64,000 nucleotides of DNA from NCBI GenBank assembly GCA_017936375.1, contig JAGBFR010000033.1, forward strand, positions 1-64,000, in the 5' to 3' direction. The notes beneath the pieces were generated by a model, which searched no databases, was not told the DNA's origin, and saw nothing but the letters and a program-made list of their open reading frames with translations. Every line of letters begins with the position of its first letter. The first letter of the stretch is position 1. This document shows, piece after piece, positions 32,186-39,851 of the stretch. The DNA comes from Clostridia bacterium (GTDB lineage: Bacteria; Bacillota; Clostridia; Christensenellales; Aristaeellaceae). Position numbers and translations under genes: made by a program.

Positions 32186-32743
32186 ATGAGTATTGAGCGC
32201 TCCCTGATCGAGCACTGTTCCCCCACGCTGGCCAGTCTGAAGGTCGGCAGCCTGTTCAGCTTTCTTTCGCCTGCCTGCAGCGAGCTGCATGAGCAGATCG
32301 ACGCCATCAACGGCCAGCTGCGCGGCAAGGGCCTGACGCTGATGATGGCAAGGCCCATGGGCGAGCGCGCGCTGTGCTACCTCTACCGCACCTCGCAGCT
32401 TGAACAGATGCTGTCCGATCCTCAGAATGCCGCATTCCTCCGCCCGCTCGGCTACGATGGCGCCGACGCCGGATGCGCGCTCGAGCGCCTCTGCGCCCGG
32501 CTGCGCGAAAGTGAGGATTTCCCCCATGAGATCGGTCTGTTTCTGGGCTATCCGCTCGGGGACGTGATCGGCTTCATCGAAAACAAGGGCAGGAACTGCC
32601 TGTGCTGCGGCTGCTGGAAGGCCTATACCGACGCCTGCGCAGCCAGGAGGCTCTTCGACCGATTTGCCAAATGCACCACGGTCTACAAGCGCCTCTACCT
32701 CAGCGGCGAAAGAACCCTCAGCCAGCTTGCGGTGTCGGCTTGA
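32186..32743 (+). CDS. DUF3793 family protein
   Basis: The 185-residue cytoplasmic protein fits DUF3793: EHCSPTLASLKVGSLF at the start, YLYRTSQLEQML, PHEIGLFLGYPLGDVIGFIENKG in the middle and a Cys-rich patch CLCCGCWKAYTDACAA followed by FAKCTTVY. DUF3793 genes often lie with iron uptake or flavodoxin genes in Clostridia, and the four clustered cysteines could bind iron or heme. The function is not established. AAGGAGG precedes the ATG by six bases. The promoter and DtxR-like sites suggest expression under metal limitation. Confidence 0.8.
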   Translation: MSIERSLIEHCSPTLASLKVGSLFSFLSPACSELHEQIDAINGQLRGKGLTLMMARPMGERALCYLYRTSQLEQMLSDPQNAAFLRPLGYDGADAGCALERLCARLRESEDFPHEIGLFLGYPLGDVIGFIENKGRNCLCCGCWKAYTDACAARRLFDRFAKCTTVYKRLYLSGERTLSQLAVSA

Positions 32744-32799
32744 CGCAGCCGCCCGATTGCTGATAGATCCTGTTTAGACATCCTCCCGTTTAGACAGCA

Positions 32800-32855
32800 G
32801 CCCCGCTCATCGCGCCTGACGCAGCGCGTTGAGCGGGGCATTTTCTTTTTTGGCA
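32800..32855. terminator. Terminator after the DUF3793 gene
   Basis: GCCCCGCTCA (32800-32809) pairs with TGAGCGGGGC (32830-32839), with inner CGCGC/GCGCG, followed by ATTTTCTTTTTT. Confidence 0.8.
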
Positions 32856-32864
32856 ACCCGTCTT

Positions 32865-34052
32865 TTACACACAAAGCCACTGCACATATGTGCCCTCGCT
32901 GCGCTCGGGCGGGGTCAGCTTGTCGAGCATCCGCTCCACAGCCGCCTCGGGCACGGCGTATTTCCTGTCCGCATTGCGGCGCGCGCGCTCCCTCCATCCC
33001 GTCTCCAGATAGACGATCTCCGTGTTCGCGCCGTACTGCTCAAAGAGGCGCAGCCACTTGCCGCGCAGATCGGGCGTGATGTTGGTCGCGTTGAAGACAA
33101 AGCTCTGCTTTGCGCGCAGGTATTCCTTCGCCTTCTCCTTCGCCGCCTGTGCGACGCGGCCCTGATCGTCCTCGGGCGATACGCCCATCGCGCGGCGCAT
33201 TTCGTCGAGCGAGAGCATCGGCAGCCCGGGATAATGGGCGGCAATAAAGGTATCCTTGCCCGTGCCGGGCAGACCGCAGAGCATCACCGCGCGGCTCCAT
33301 GTGTCGTCATAGAGCGGCTGATCCGGCGCGACGCGGCGGCCGGAGAGATAGGCATGCTGCACATGCGCGGACGGGAAATCACACGGCCCGTCATAACAGC
33401 CGCAGTCCTGCGCCAGCACGGCGCAGAGCTCCACCGACTCAACAAGCTGCGGCACGTCGTCCGCGATGCGGCCGAGGCAGTCCGCCTTAGCCAGCAGGCA
33501 GAGCATGCGCAGGGTGAATCCCTCCGCCAATTCGCCGTTGGCGGCAAGACCTCGCAGGTAGCGCTCCGGATTCTCCTTTTCAAGCACGTGCTCCGGGGCC
33601 ATGTGATAGCGGACGAGCAGACAGACGCTCTCGCGGAAGCTGAGCATCGCGCGATCCGCGCCCATGTCATAGGCCGTGGTCAGCATGCTGCGCGCCATCT
33701 GTGCGCCCGTCTGGCTGTGGCCCGGCGCGGTGATCACGCCGTTCTCCTCGCGCGTGCAGGGAATCTTGCCGATATCATGCAGCAGCGCCGCAAGATAGAG
33801 CGTCTGCCGCTGCTGCAGGCTGAGCGCCCAGAAGTCATCGAGCTCAAGCAGGCGCTCGCAGACGAGCTTTGTGTGTGCAAGGACGTCGCCCTCGCCATGC
33901 CATTTTGCCTCCTGCGGAACAGCGGCGAGACGGGGCAGGAATGCGCCCGCCGGCTCCCTCGCCAGCGCGGCGTAGTCCGCCTCCGCCCCGCGCGCCTGCA
34001 CCGGCAGAAGCGCCAGCAGGCGGGAAAACGATTCATTCATGGCCTCACACAT
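32865..34052 (-). CDS. HD-Pnk: HD phosphoesterase fused to polynucleotide 5'-kinase (RNA end healing)
   Basis: The 395-residue protein has an HD domain in its first 230 residues (H60, H92-D93 in ALLHDIGK, H112 in GHSQTG, YH near 150). A P-loop kinase follows: GLPGTGKDT at 260-268, D283 in SLDEMRR, FVFNATN, and a basic RERARRNADRKYAVPE lid. The order equals HD-Pnk of Runella, where the HD part removes 2',3'-cyclic or 3'-phosphates and the kinase phosphorylates 5'-OH ends. The gene overlaps the 3' end of an RNA ligase gene by eight bases (ATGTGTGA), so healing and sealing enzymes are co-made. The start could also be the ATG at 34040. Confidence 0.85.
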   Translation of the reverse strand: MCEAMNESFSRLLALLPVQARGAEADYAALAREPAGAFLPRLAAVPQEAKWHGEGDVLAHTKLVCERLLELDDFWALSLQQRQTLYLAALLHDIGKIPCTREENGVITAPGHSQTGAQMARSMLTTAYDMGADRAMLSFRESVCLLVRYHMAPEHVLEKENPERYLRGLAANGELAEGFTLRMLCLLAKADCLGRIADDVPQLVESVELCAVLAQDCGCYDGPCDFPSAHVQHAYLSGRRVAPDQPLYDDTWSRAVMLCGLPGTGKDTFIAAHYPGLPMLSLDEMRRAMGVSPEDDQGRVAQAAKEKAKEYLRAKQSFVFNATNITPDLRGKWLRLFEQYGANTEIVYLETGWRERARRNADRKYAVPEAAVERMLDKLTPPERSEGTYVQWLCV

Positions 34053-34854
34053 CCTTCATCTGAAACAGGTCTTCCATCTTCACATTGATCTGATTGGGGA
34101 TGATCGGGCGATTGAGCCAATGCGTCTGAGACTCCTCGATGCACTGGCGGAAGCCGCCGCGCACATACTTGAGCCTGCGCTTGACCTCGCCGTCCTCCTC
34201 AATCTTGATATACAGGCCCTCCATGGTCATGGAAGGGTCGGTTTCCCGGCAGATCTTGTCCGGGTCAAGGCCCTGCTCAGCCGCCAGCGCACGCAGGGTA
34301 TCCGTATGCGCGGGGGTGATGTACAGGGACGGTCCGAGGAGCTTGAGGAGCTCCTCCTTCTTTTCAAAGCTGCGCTCGGCGAGCACCGGCACGGAGACGA
34401 TCGGCAGGCGCGCGGTCATCTCCCGACGGGAGGCCGTGTCAAGGAAGCGGCCGGTCTCTCGGTCATAGATATCAAACTCCATGAAGTAATGCGGCAGCGC
34501 GTCGTAGAAGACGCTGTGCTTGGCGTACATCCACTCGCCGTACATGATGTAGCGGGAGCCGAGCACGTCGTAAAACGCCTGACGATGCACGCCTGCCCAG
34601 TCCTTCATCAGCTGATAATGGCGCTCGCGGTAGCCGCCGGTCAGGAAATGGCCGCGGCTCTGCAGGAGCATCTTCCCATTCTCGTCAAAGGAGATGCCGG
34701 AATTCGCTCCGTCGATCTTCTCCTCGACCGTCAGGCGCTTGCCCGCGATCTCGGAGAAGCGGACCTGGGAGAGGTCCTCATCGCCCGCCTGAAGGTTGGA
34801 TCCCTCCAGATGCGGGGTTCTCGGGTACTTGATAATGTGTTCGTATGCGCTCAT
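34045..34854 (-). CDS. ATP-dependent RNA ligase
   Basis: The 269-residue protein carries nucleotidyltransferase ligase motifs: motif I K46-I-D-G in TVEEKIDGANSGI (the adenylated Lys), motif III-like YIMYGEWMYAKH, HYFMEFDIYD as IIIa, motif IV EGLYIKIEE and motif V RRLKYVRG. It is close to the PF09414 RNA ligases and lacks the OB-fold of DNA ligases. I chose ATG 34854, behind AAAGGG, because upstream in-frame codons give a basic extension that is not ligase-like. With the overlapping HD-Pnk gene it forms an RNA repair cassette that could rejoin cleaved tRNA or other RNA after toxin or phage attack. Confidence 0.85.
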   Translation of the reverse strand: MSAYEHIIKYPRTPHLEGSNLQAGDEDLSQVRFSEIAGKRLTVEEKIDGANSGISFDENGKMLLQSRGHFLTGGYRERHYQLMKDWAGVHRQAFYDVLGSRYIMYGEWMYAKHSVFYDALPHYFMEFDIYDRETGRFLDTASRREMTARLPIVSVPVLAERSFEKKEELLKLLGPSLYITPAHTDTLRALAAEQGLDPDKICRETDPSMTMEGLYIKIEEDGEVKRRLKYVRGGFRQCIEESQTHWLNRPIIPNQINVKMEDLFQMKDV

Positions 34855-34916
34855 GTGCAGCACACCCTTTCTCTGTAACATGAGCGCACGCGAATCCGCG
34901 CGGGCCACGGGCCCGT

Positions 34917-35147
34917 TCAGTCCGGCGGCTTTGCGCCGCGCTCATGCGCCTGCCCCGCAGGCTGGTCGCCGTCTGTGTCGCCCTGTCCCGCTCTGCGCAG
35001 CGCGATCAGCCGCCTTGCAAGGACGCCCGCAGCCAGCCCCGCTGCCGGCGGCAGCGTACAGCCGAGCATCAAGCCGTCCAATTCGCGAAACATCAGCTCC
35101 ACCTTTTCCGTCCTGATTGTCCAAACGCCCCTTGTATCAGATGCCAA
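34917..35147 (-). CDS. Small hypothetical protein, possible TTG start
   Basis: A 76-residue frame begins with TTG seven bases after AGGAGGG and ends 62 bp before the RNA ligase start. It has one hydrophobic segment ([25 protein letters not shown]) flanked by charge, then a polar Gly- and Asp-rich tail. I know no family for it. The same ribosome site also serves an ATG three bases away that opens only a four-codon frame (M-L-G-I-stop), which could act as a leader. It is either a real small membrane protein or chance. Confidence 0.35.
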   Translation of the reverse strand: MASDTRGVWTIRTEKVELMFRELDGLMLGCTLPPAAGLAAGVLARRLIALRRAGQGDTDGDQPAGQAHERGAKPPD

Positions 35148-35259
35148 GCATTCGCCCTCCTTCTGCCGCGGCGCGGCGTTGTATCATCATCGAGGATACT
35201 ATACCAGAAGGCGATTAAAGGGGCGTCTATCGGCAGTAGAGAAGCGGACGGAAAAACGG

Positions 35260-35982
35260 CTACACGCACAGCCCGCTGAGGATCTCCTCGATATCGCCGT
35301 GCAGCACCAGCGTCGCGCGCTCATCCGCGGGCGTCTTTTCCCGGTTGATGACCACAAGCTCTCGGCAGCCGCCCCTGAAATAAGACAGGAACGACGCCGC
35401 CGGCTCGACCTGCAGGCTTGTCCCGGCGACGATGAGTGCGTCGCAGCGGGAGATTTCCCGGCATGCGCCGGTGGAGACATAGTGGTCAAGCGGCTCGCCG
35501 TAGAGCGTGACTGAGGGCTTGATCACCCCGCCGCAGTCCGGGCACTTGGGCACGCCCGGCGTGCGGAGAATCGCCTCCAGCGGAAAGAAACGTCCGCACT
35601 CGAGACAATGATTCTCGTGCACGCTGCCATGCAGCTCATAGACGAGGCGGTTGCCCGCCTTTCTGTGCAGGCCGTCGATATTCTGCGTGATCAGGCCGCC
35701 GAGCTTCCCTGCCGCCTCCAGCCGCGCCAGCGCGCGGTGCGCCGCGTTCGGCTGCGCATCGGGATGAATCATGTACGCCCGATAGAATTCATAAAACCTG
35801 TCCGGATGCAGATAGAAACACGACTCGCTGAGCATCATCTCAGGCGTCAGGCCGCCAAATCGCTTTGCAAAGAGCCCGTCCGCGCTGCGGAAATCGGGAA
35901 TCCCGCTGGCGACGCTCACGCCCGCCCCGCCGAAAAAGACGATCCTCTTTGACCTGTCCACGATCTCCTGCAGCGTTTTCAA
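35260..35982 (-). CDS. Sir2-family NAD-dependent protein deacylase
   Basis: The 240-residue sirtuin has the NAD loop GAGVSVASGIPDFR (19-32), TQNIDGLHRKAG, the catalytic His in ELHGSV, a four-Cys zinc site (C-x2-C in CLECG and C-x2-C in CPDCG), and the C-terminal GTSLQVEPAA and INREKTP motifs that hold NAD. It removes acetyl or other acyl groups from lysines, releasing O-acyl-ADP-ribose. It is a single gene on the minus strand. Its length fits the CobB/Clostridia type. Confidence 0.92.
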   Translation of the reverse strand: MKTLQEIVDRSKRIVFFGGAGVSVASGIPDFRSADGLFAKRFGGLTPEMMLSESCFYLHPDRFYEFYRAYMIHPDAQPNAAHRALARLEAAGKLGGLITQNIDGLHRKAGNRLVYELHGSVHENHCLECGRFFPLEAILRTPGVPKCPDCGGVIKPSVTLYGEPLDHYVSTGACREISRCDALIVAGTSLQVEPAASFLSYFRGGCRELVVINREKTPADERATLVLHGDIEEILSGLCV

Positions 35983-36007
35983 TGCATTCCCCTCCTGATG
36001 GGCAAAA

Positions 36008-36035
36008 GGCTGCCAGGGCCAACGGCCCGGCAGCC
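36008..36035 (-). terminator. Terminator of the HIT gene
   Basis: GGCTGCC-A-GGGCC pairs with GGCCC-GGCAGCC around AAC. On the minus strand TTTT follows. Confidence 0.75.
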
Positions 36036-36049
36036 CATGCGCTTTCAGT

Positions 36050-36469
36050 TTACAGATTCGCCTTGATCTTCTCGATCATCTCGTCGTATTCCGCGTCCGT
36101 CAGGGTCTTCAGGCCCGGATTCATCGCAAACACGCCGCCCCACTCATACTCATCCTTATACTTGGGCACGAGATGGAAGTGCAGATGGCAGCCGGTGTCG
36201 CCGTACGCGCCGTAGTTGACCTTCTGCGGGGCAAAGGCCGCATGGATCGCCTTCGCCGCGCGGTTGACGTCCGCAAAGAAGGCGTTGCGCTCCTCGTCGG
36301 TCAGGTCGACAATCTCGCTGATGTGGTCCTTATAGGCGACGATGCAGCGGCCGGGATGGCTCTGCTCCTTGAAGAGAATCAGGGAGCTGACGCTCAGGTC
36401 GCAGATGTGGATGCCGAAGGCCGCCAGCTTTTCTCCGCGCGCGCAGTAGCCGCAGTTCATATCCTTCAT
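36050..36469 (-). CDS. HIT family nucleotide hydrolase
   Basis: A 139-residue protein with the histidine triad H-L-H-F-H-L-V-P near residue 107 and an N-terminal C-x2-C (CGYC), as in zinc-containing HIT proteins. GRCIVAYKDHISEIVDLTDEE is the conserved mid-region. It should hydrolyse AMP linked to phosphate, amine or other groups. ATG 36469, seven bases after GGAGGAG, is preferred to 36502. A terminator separates it from the sirtuin gene downstream. Confidence 0.88.
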   Translation of the reverse strand: MKDMNCGYCARGEKLAAFGIHICDLSVSSLILFKEQSHPGRCIVAYKDHISEIVDLTDEERNAFFADVNRAAKAIHAAFAPQKVNYGAYGDTGCHLHFHLVPKYKDEYEWGGVFAMNPGLKTLTDAEYDEMIEKIKANL

Positions 36470-36523
36470 AAAAACTCCTCCTCGCAGTTTGATTCGCTGC
36501 ATCCATTATACACCACAAAAAAG

Positions 36524-36559
36524 CGCCGGGCAAGCGCTCGTTATCAGCGCCGCCCGGCG
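36524..36559 (-). terminator. Terminator of the deformylase gene
   Basis: CGCCGGGC (36524-36531) pairs with GCCCGGCG (36552-36559), with an inner AGCGC stem. On the minus strand TTTTTT follows. Confidence 0.7.
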
Positions 36560-36577
36560 GATCATCGATATCTCAAT

Positions 36578-36988
36578 TCAAATCAGGACGCCGTCGCAGT
36601 GATCAACCTCATGCTGGATGATCTGCGCGGTGTAGCCCTCAAAGGCGCGGCGCTGCTTCTTCCATGCGGCGTCGAGGTACTCGACCTCGATACGCTGATA
36701 GCGCGTCGTCTTCCTCACCCCGGCAAGGGAGAGACAGCCCTCCTCCGTCTCGTACGGGCCGCTTTTCTTTGTGATGATGGGATTGATCATCAGGAGATTG
36801 ACAAAGCCCGCGCTGACGGCAATGATCCTGCGGTGCACGCCGATCATATTCGCCGCCATGCCCACGCAGTGCTCCTCATGCGCTCGCAGGGTATCCATCA
36901 GATCCTGCGCAGCGGGCATATCCTGCGGCGTGGCCGGCTGAGATGGGCACGCAAGGAACATCATGTCCCTCATGATCGGTCTGACCAT
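36578..36988 (-). CDS. def: Peptide deformylase
   Basis: The 136-residue enzyme has the three PDF motifs: G43-M-A-A-N (usual G-x-G-L-A-A-x-Q, here with Asn for Gln, as in Clostridia short-type PDFs), E-G-C85-L-S, and H126-E-V-D-H130. Cys and the two His hold the metal that removes formyl groups from new proteins. It has the full length for this short group and is not truncated. It lies 14 bp after the NhaC gene on the same strand, so they probably share a transcript, followed by a terminator. Confidence 0.9.
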   Translation of the reverse strand: MVRPIMRDMMFLACPSQPATPQDMPAAQDLMDTLRAHEEHCVGMAANMIGVHRRIIAVSAGFVNLLMINPIITKKSGPYETEEGCLSLAGVRKTTRYQRIEVEYLDAAWKKQRRAFEGYTAQIIQHEVDHCDGVLI

Positions 36989-37002
36989 GGAACAGTCCCT
37001 CC

Positions 37003-38310
37003 TTACTTCTTCTTCGCCGGGACGAGGTAAATCGCAGCCAGCGAACAGACGAGCAGCAGATACGGATAGAACAGCACGGGGATGATGTCAAAGGCGGTGA
37101 TCGCCGCGCCCATCTCCGTGCAGGCGGAGATGGCGACCAGCATCTGCGCGCCGTAGGGAATCACGCCCTGGAAGATGCAGGAGAAGGTATCCAGCAGGCA
37201 GGCGGCGCGCTTGGGGCTGATGTCATAATCCGCGCTCATCTCCCTGGCAATCGGGTTAGCCATGACGATGGCGACGGTGTTGTTCGCCGTGGCGATATCC
37301 ATCGCGCCGACGAGCAGGCCCATGCCCAGCTGACCGCCGCGCCTGCCCTTGAAGAGGCGGCGGATGAACGACAGCAGCGCATCAAAGCCGCCGTGCTCAC
37401 GGATGAGCGCGCACATTGCCGCCACGAGGATGGCCACCATGCTCGTCTCAAACATGCCGGCAGCGCCGCTGCCCATATTCGCCAGCAGGTCGGTCGCCGC
37501 CGTCTGACCGGTGATCAGCATGATCGCCGCGCCGGAAACGACGCCCGCCAGCAGGACGAGGAAGACATTGACGCCCGCAATGCCGCCGGCCAGCACCAGC
37601 ACGTACGGAATGATCTGCACGAGATTGTATGCGCCGGTAATCTGGACGGCCTCGCTGCCCATGGACATAAAGAGCGTGATCGCCAGCGTCATCAGCGCGG
37701 CGGGAAGCGCAATCAGGAAATTGCCGCGGAACTTATCCTGCATCGCGCAGCCCTGACCGTTGCATGCGGCGATGGTCGTATCGGAGATGAAGGAGAGGTT
37801 GTCGCCGAACATCGCGCCGCCCATGACCGCGCCGATGCACAGCGGCACACTGAAGCCGCAGGCCGTCGCAACCTCCACGCCGATGGGCGCGATGAGCGTG
37901 ATCGTGCCGACGGAGGTGCCCATGGCGGTGGAAATAAAGCAGGAAACGACAAAGAGGACCGCCACGGCGAATTTCGGCGGGATGATGGAGAGCATGAAAT
38001 ACGCCACGCTCTGCGCGCTCGAGCGCCCGACGACGCCGACAAACGCGCCCGCGATCAGGAAGATGAGAATCATGGTGATGATGTTCTTATCGCCCACGCC
38101 GCGGCCCATGATCTCCAGCTTCTCGTCAAAGGAGAGCTTCCTGTTCTGCAGGCAGGCGACCAGAATCGCCACGAGGAAGGCGATCACGATCGGGATGTTA
38201 TAAAAACCCATCGGGATCTTCATCCCATATTCAAAGAGCAGGCCAAGGCCCAGATACATCAAAAGAAACACGCCGATCGGCAGCAGCGCCGCAGGATTTC
38301 CCTTCTTCAT
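37003..38310 (-). CDS. NhaC-family Na+/H+ antiporter-like transporter
   Basis: A 435-residue membrane protein with about 11-12 spans. Hallmarks are MGTSVGTITLIAPIGVEVA, MGGAMFGDNLSFISDTTIAACNGQGC (the conserved charged Asp residues in the membrane), and VGAMDIATANNTVAIVMANPIAREMS in the second half. NhaC-type carriers exchange sodium for protons or, in some cases, malate-lactate or amino acids, so the substrate is not certain. ATG 38310 follows GGAGGAA; the longer frame begins in poorly conserved sequence. A hairpin at 38344-38372 lies in its leader. Confidence 0.88.
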   Translation of the reverse strand: MKKGNPAALLPIGVFLLMYLGLGLLFEYGMKIPMGFYNIPIVIAFLVAILVACLQNRKLSFDEKLEIMGRGVGDKNIITMILIFLIAGAFVGVVGRSSAQSVAYFMLSIIPPKFAVAVLFVVSCFISTAMGTSVGTITLIAPIGVEVATACGFSVPLCIGAVMGGAMFGDNLSFISDTTIAACNGQGCAMQDKFRGNFLIALPAALMTLAITLFMSMGSEAVQITGAYNLVQIIPYVLVLAGGIAGVNVFLVLLAGVVSGAAIMLITGQTAATDLLANMGSGAAGMFETSMVAILVAAMCALIREHGGFDALLSFIRRLFKGRRGGQLGMGLLVGAMDIATANNTVAIVMANPIAREMSADYDISPKRAACLLDTFSCIFQGVIPYGAQMLVAISACTEMGAAITAFDIIPVLFYPYLLLVCSLAAIYLVPAKKK

Positions 38311-38343
38311 ACAATTCCTCCGAAGCAAAGCACGCATAAGGAA

Positions 38344-38372
38344 AGGGCCTGCCGACATCTAAGCGGCAGACC
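38344..38372 (-). terminator. Hairpin between the SH3 protein gene and nhaC-like gene
   Basis: GGG(C)CTGCCG pairs with CGGCAG(A)CCC. On the minus strand TTTCCTT follows, a weak T-tract. It is probably the terminator of the upstream SH3 gene, or an attenuator for the transporter. Confidence 0.45.
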
Positions 38373-38472
38373 CGAAAAAACGTCCCGTCCAATGTAGCAC
38401 AGGCGGAATATGAAGTCAAGGAAAAATGCTGTTCAGAACAGGAAAATCTTTGCATATATCCATGCGTATGAT

Positions 38473-39645
38473 TCACCCGTTTGCGCCGAATGCAATCATA
38501 TCCCCGCCGATGGGATCAAACTCCGCCTGCTGAACAACCTGACCATCCCGCGTGACAAACTCCACAAAGAGCATCGCATGCCCATACTGAAAGTCAAAAA
38601 GCCGCACCACGCGCATGCTCAGCCCGGCCTCTTCTGCCGTGCCGTCAAAGAGACCTTCCCTGCGCGCCATCTTCTCTGCGCGCTCAAAAAGCGCCTGCTC
38701 ATCCGCCGCGCTGTTCAGCCTGGTATGATAGACATAATACGAGCCGCTGCGCTCCAGCAGCCTCGCGCCCTGCGGCACGCCCGTCTCGCTGATCTCCACG
38801 ACAGGGTCGCCATAGACCGCCCTCCACCTGCGAAGGATCAGCCGCCCATCTGCCATCTGCCCGATGACCTCGATCAATTCGCCGTCCGTCTCGTAGCAGT
38901 CGTACTGCTCGTCGCAGTTTGCGCCGTTGTCCGTCCATGTGTAGCGCCCCGCGTCGATGAAACCGCGCAGCGCGTCCTCCTCATCCCCTACGCCGACCAG
39001 CGCCGCGCCGCCGCGCGAGAGGAGCATGGCGTCCGGCAGGAACAGGCCGCCGGAAAGATACGCGATCACATCGCCGCCGGGCTTCTTGCGCAGCGCAGCG
39101 CCGCCGGAGGCGACGGCAATCATCTCACGGACGATGCGCTCGTCGGGCTCCGGCTCTTCCAATTCGCCCGCAATGGCGTCCTCCGGGATATAGCCCGTCA
39201 CGCCGTCCATCGTCAGCACATGGAGCCTGCCGCTGCAGAAGGCCATCACATAGACCTCCTCATTCCTCGAAAGATCACGCACGCGCACGCCGCGCACATC
39301 GACCATCTCACACCTTTCCGCCGCAATCCACGCATGCGGCATGCAGGCCGCGCTGCTGTAGCCGCCGGGCGCATGCAGATAGGAGGACATCATGTATCCC
39401 TGCACGCCGGAACCCCGGCCGCAGGCGATCGCCACACGGCTCCACTCCCCCAGATTCTCCAGCACGCGAACGCGCACGCCGGAGTAATACCGACCGAGGG
39501 ACGGGGCGCCCTTATCCGGCTCCGTGCGCAGGTTGAGCCGCTCATTCCACGCGCCGGGGTTTTCCACATAGCGGATCTCCGCCACCGCGCATACCGCCGT
39601 CATCAGCGCAAGAAACAGACACACAAACGCCAGCGTTTTCCTCAT
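38473..39645 (-). CDS. Secreted protein with SH3-like domains
   Basis: The 390-residue protein has a signal peptide (MRKTLAFVCLFLALMTAVCAVA). A bacterial SH3-like domain follows (WNERLNLRTEPDKGAPSLGRYYSGVRVRVL...WSRVAI...GYMMSSYL), then a second and third weaker SH3-like segment (VRVRDLSRNEEVYVMAF...GYIPEDAI; GGAALRKKPGGDVIAYLSGG). The C-terminal 150 residues form a separate mixed fold I do not recognise. ATG 39645 follows GGAGG at good distance. A Cys in the signal region is not in a lipobox, so the protein is probably released or wall-bound. Confidence 0.75.
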   Translation of the reverse strand: MRKTLAFVCLFLALMTAVCAVAEIRYVENPGAWNERLNLRTEPDKGAPSLGRYYSGVRVRVLENLGEWSRVAIACGRGSGVQGYMMSSYLHAPGGYSSAACMPHAWIAAERCEMVDVRGVRVRDLSRNEEVYVMAFCSGRLHVLTMDGVTGYIPEDAIAGELEEPEPDERIVREMIAVASGGAALRKKPGGDVIAYLSGGLFLPDAMLLSRGGAALVGVGDEEDALRGFIDAGRYTWTDNGANCDEQYDCYETDGELIEVIGQMADGRLILRRWRAVYGDPVVEISETGVPQGARLLERSGSYYVYHTRLNSAADEQALFERAEKMARREGLFDGTAEEAGLSMRVVRLFDFQYGHAMLFVEFVTRDGQVVQQAEFDPIGGDMIAFGANG

Positions 39646-39807
39646 TCTGTGCACCTCCTGTGGATATTCCTTATCTCTATGACGCGCGTAGGCCACCCGG
39701 AATTTCACACCCGGGGAAAAAACTGCGCCCGTCCAACCCATTTGATGATGTTTTCATCTATATTCTATCACAGCCGTCCTCCATGTCAAGCGGAATCCAT
39801 ACACAAA

Positions 39808-39840
39808 GGCAGCCCCGCACCCGAGGGATGCGAGGCTGCC
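39808..39840 (-). terminator. Terminator of the ADP-ribosylglycohydrolase gene
   Basis: GGCAGCC-CGCA pairs with TGCG-GGCTGCC. On the minus strand TTTG follows. Confidence 0.65.
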
Positions 39841-39851
39841 CGATATGCCGA

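Noticed and set aside
38344..38372. Possible riboswitch in the NhaC leader
   Set aside because: Only a single simple stem with no conserved junctions is visible. Terminator of the upstream gene is the simpler reading.
36173..38397. Long plus-strand frames opposite HIT, deformylase and NhaC genes
   Set aside because: They are shadows. The minus-strand frames carry all catalytic motifs and proper ribosome sites.
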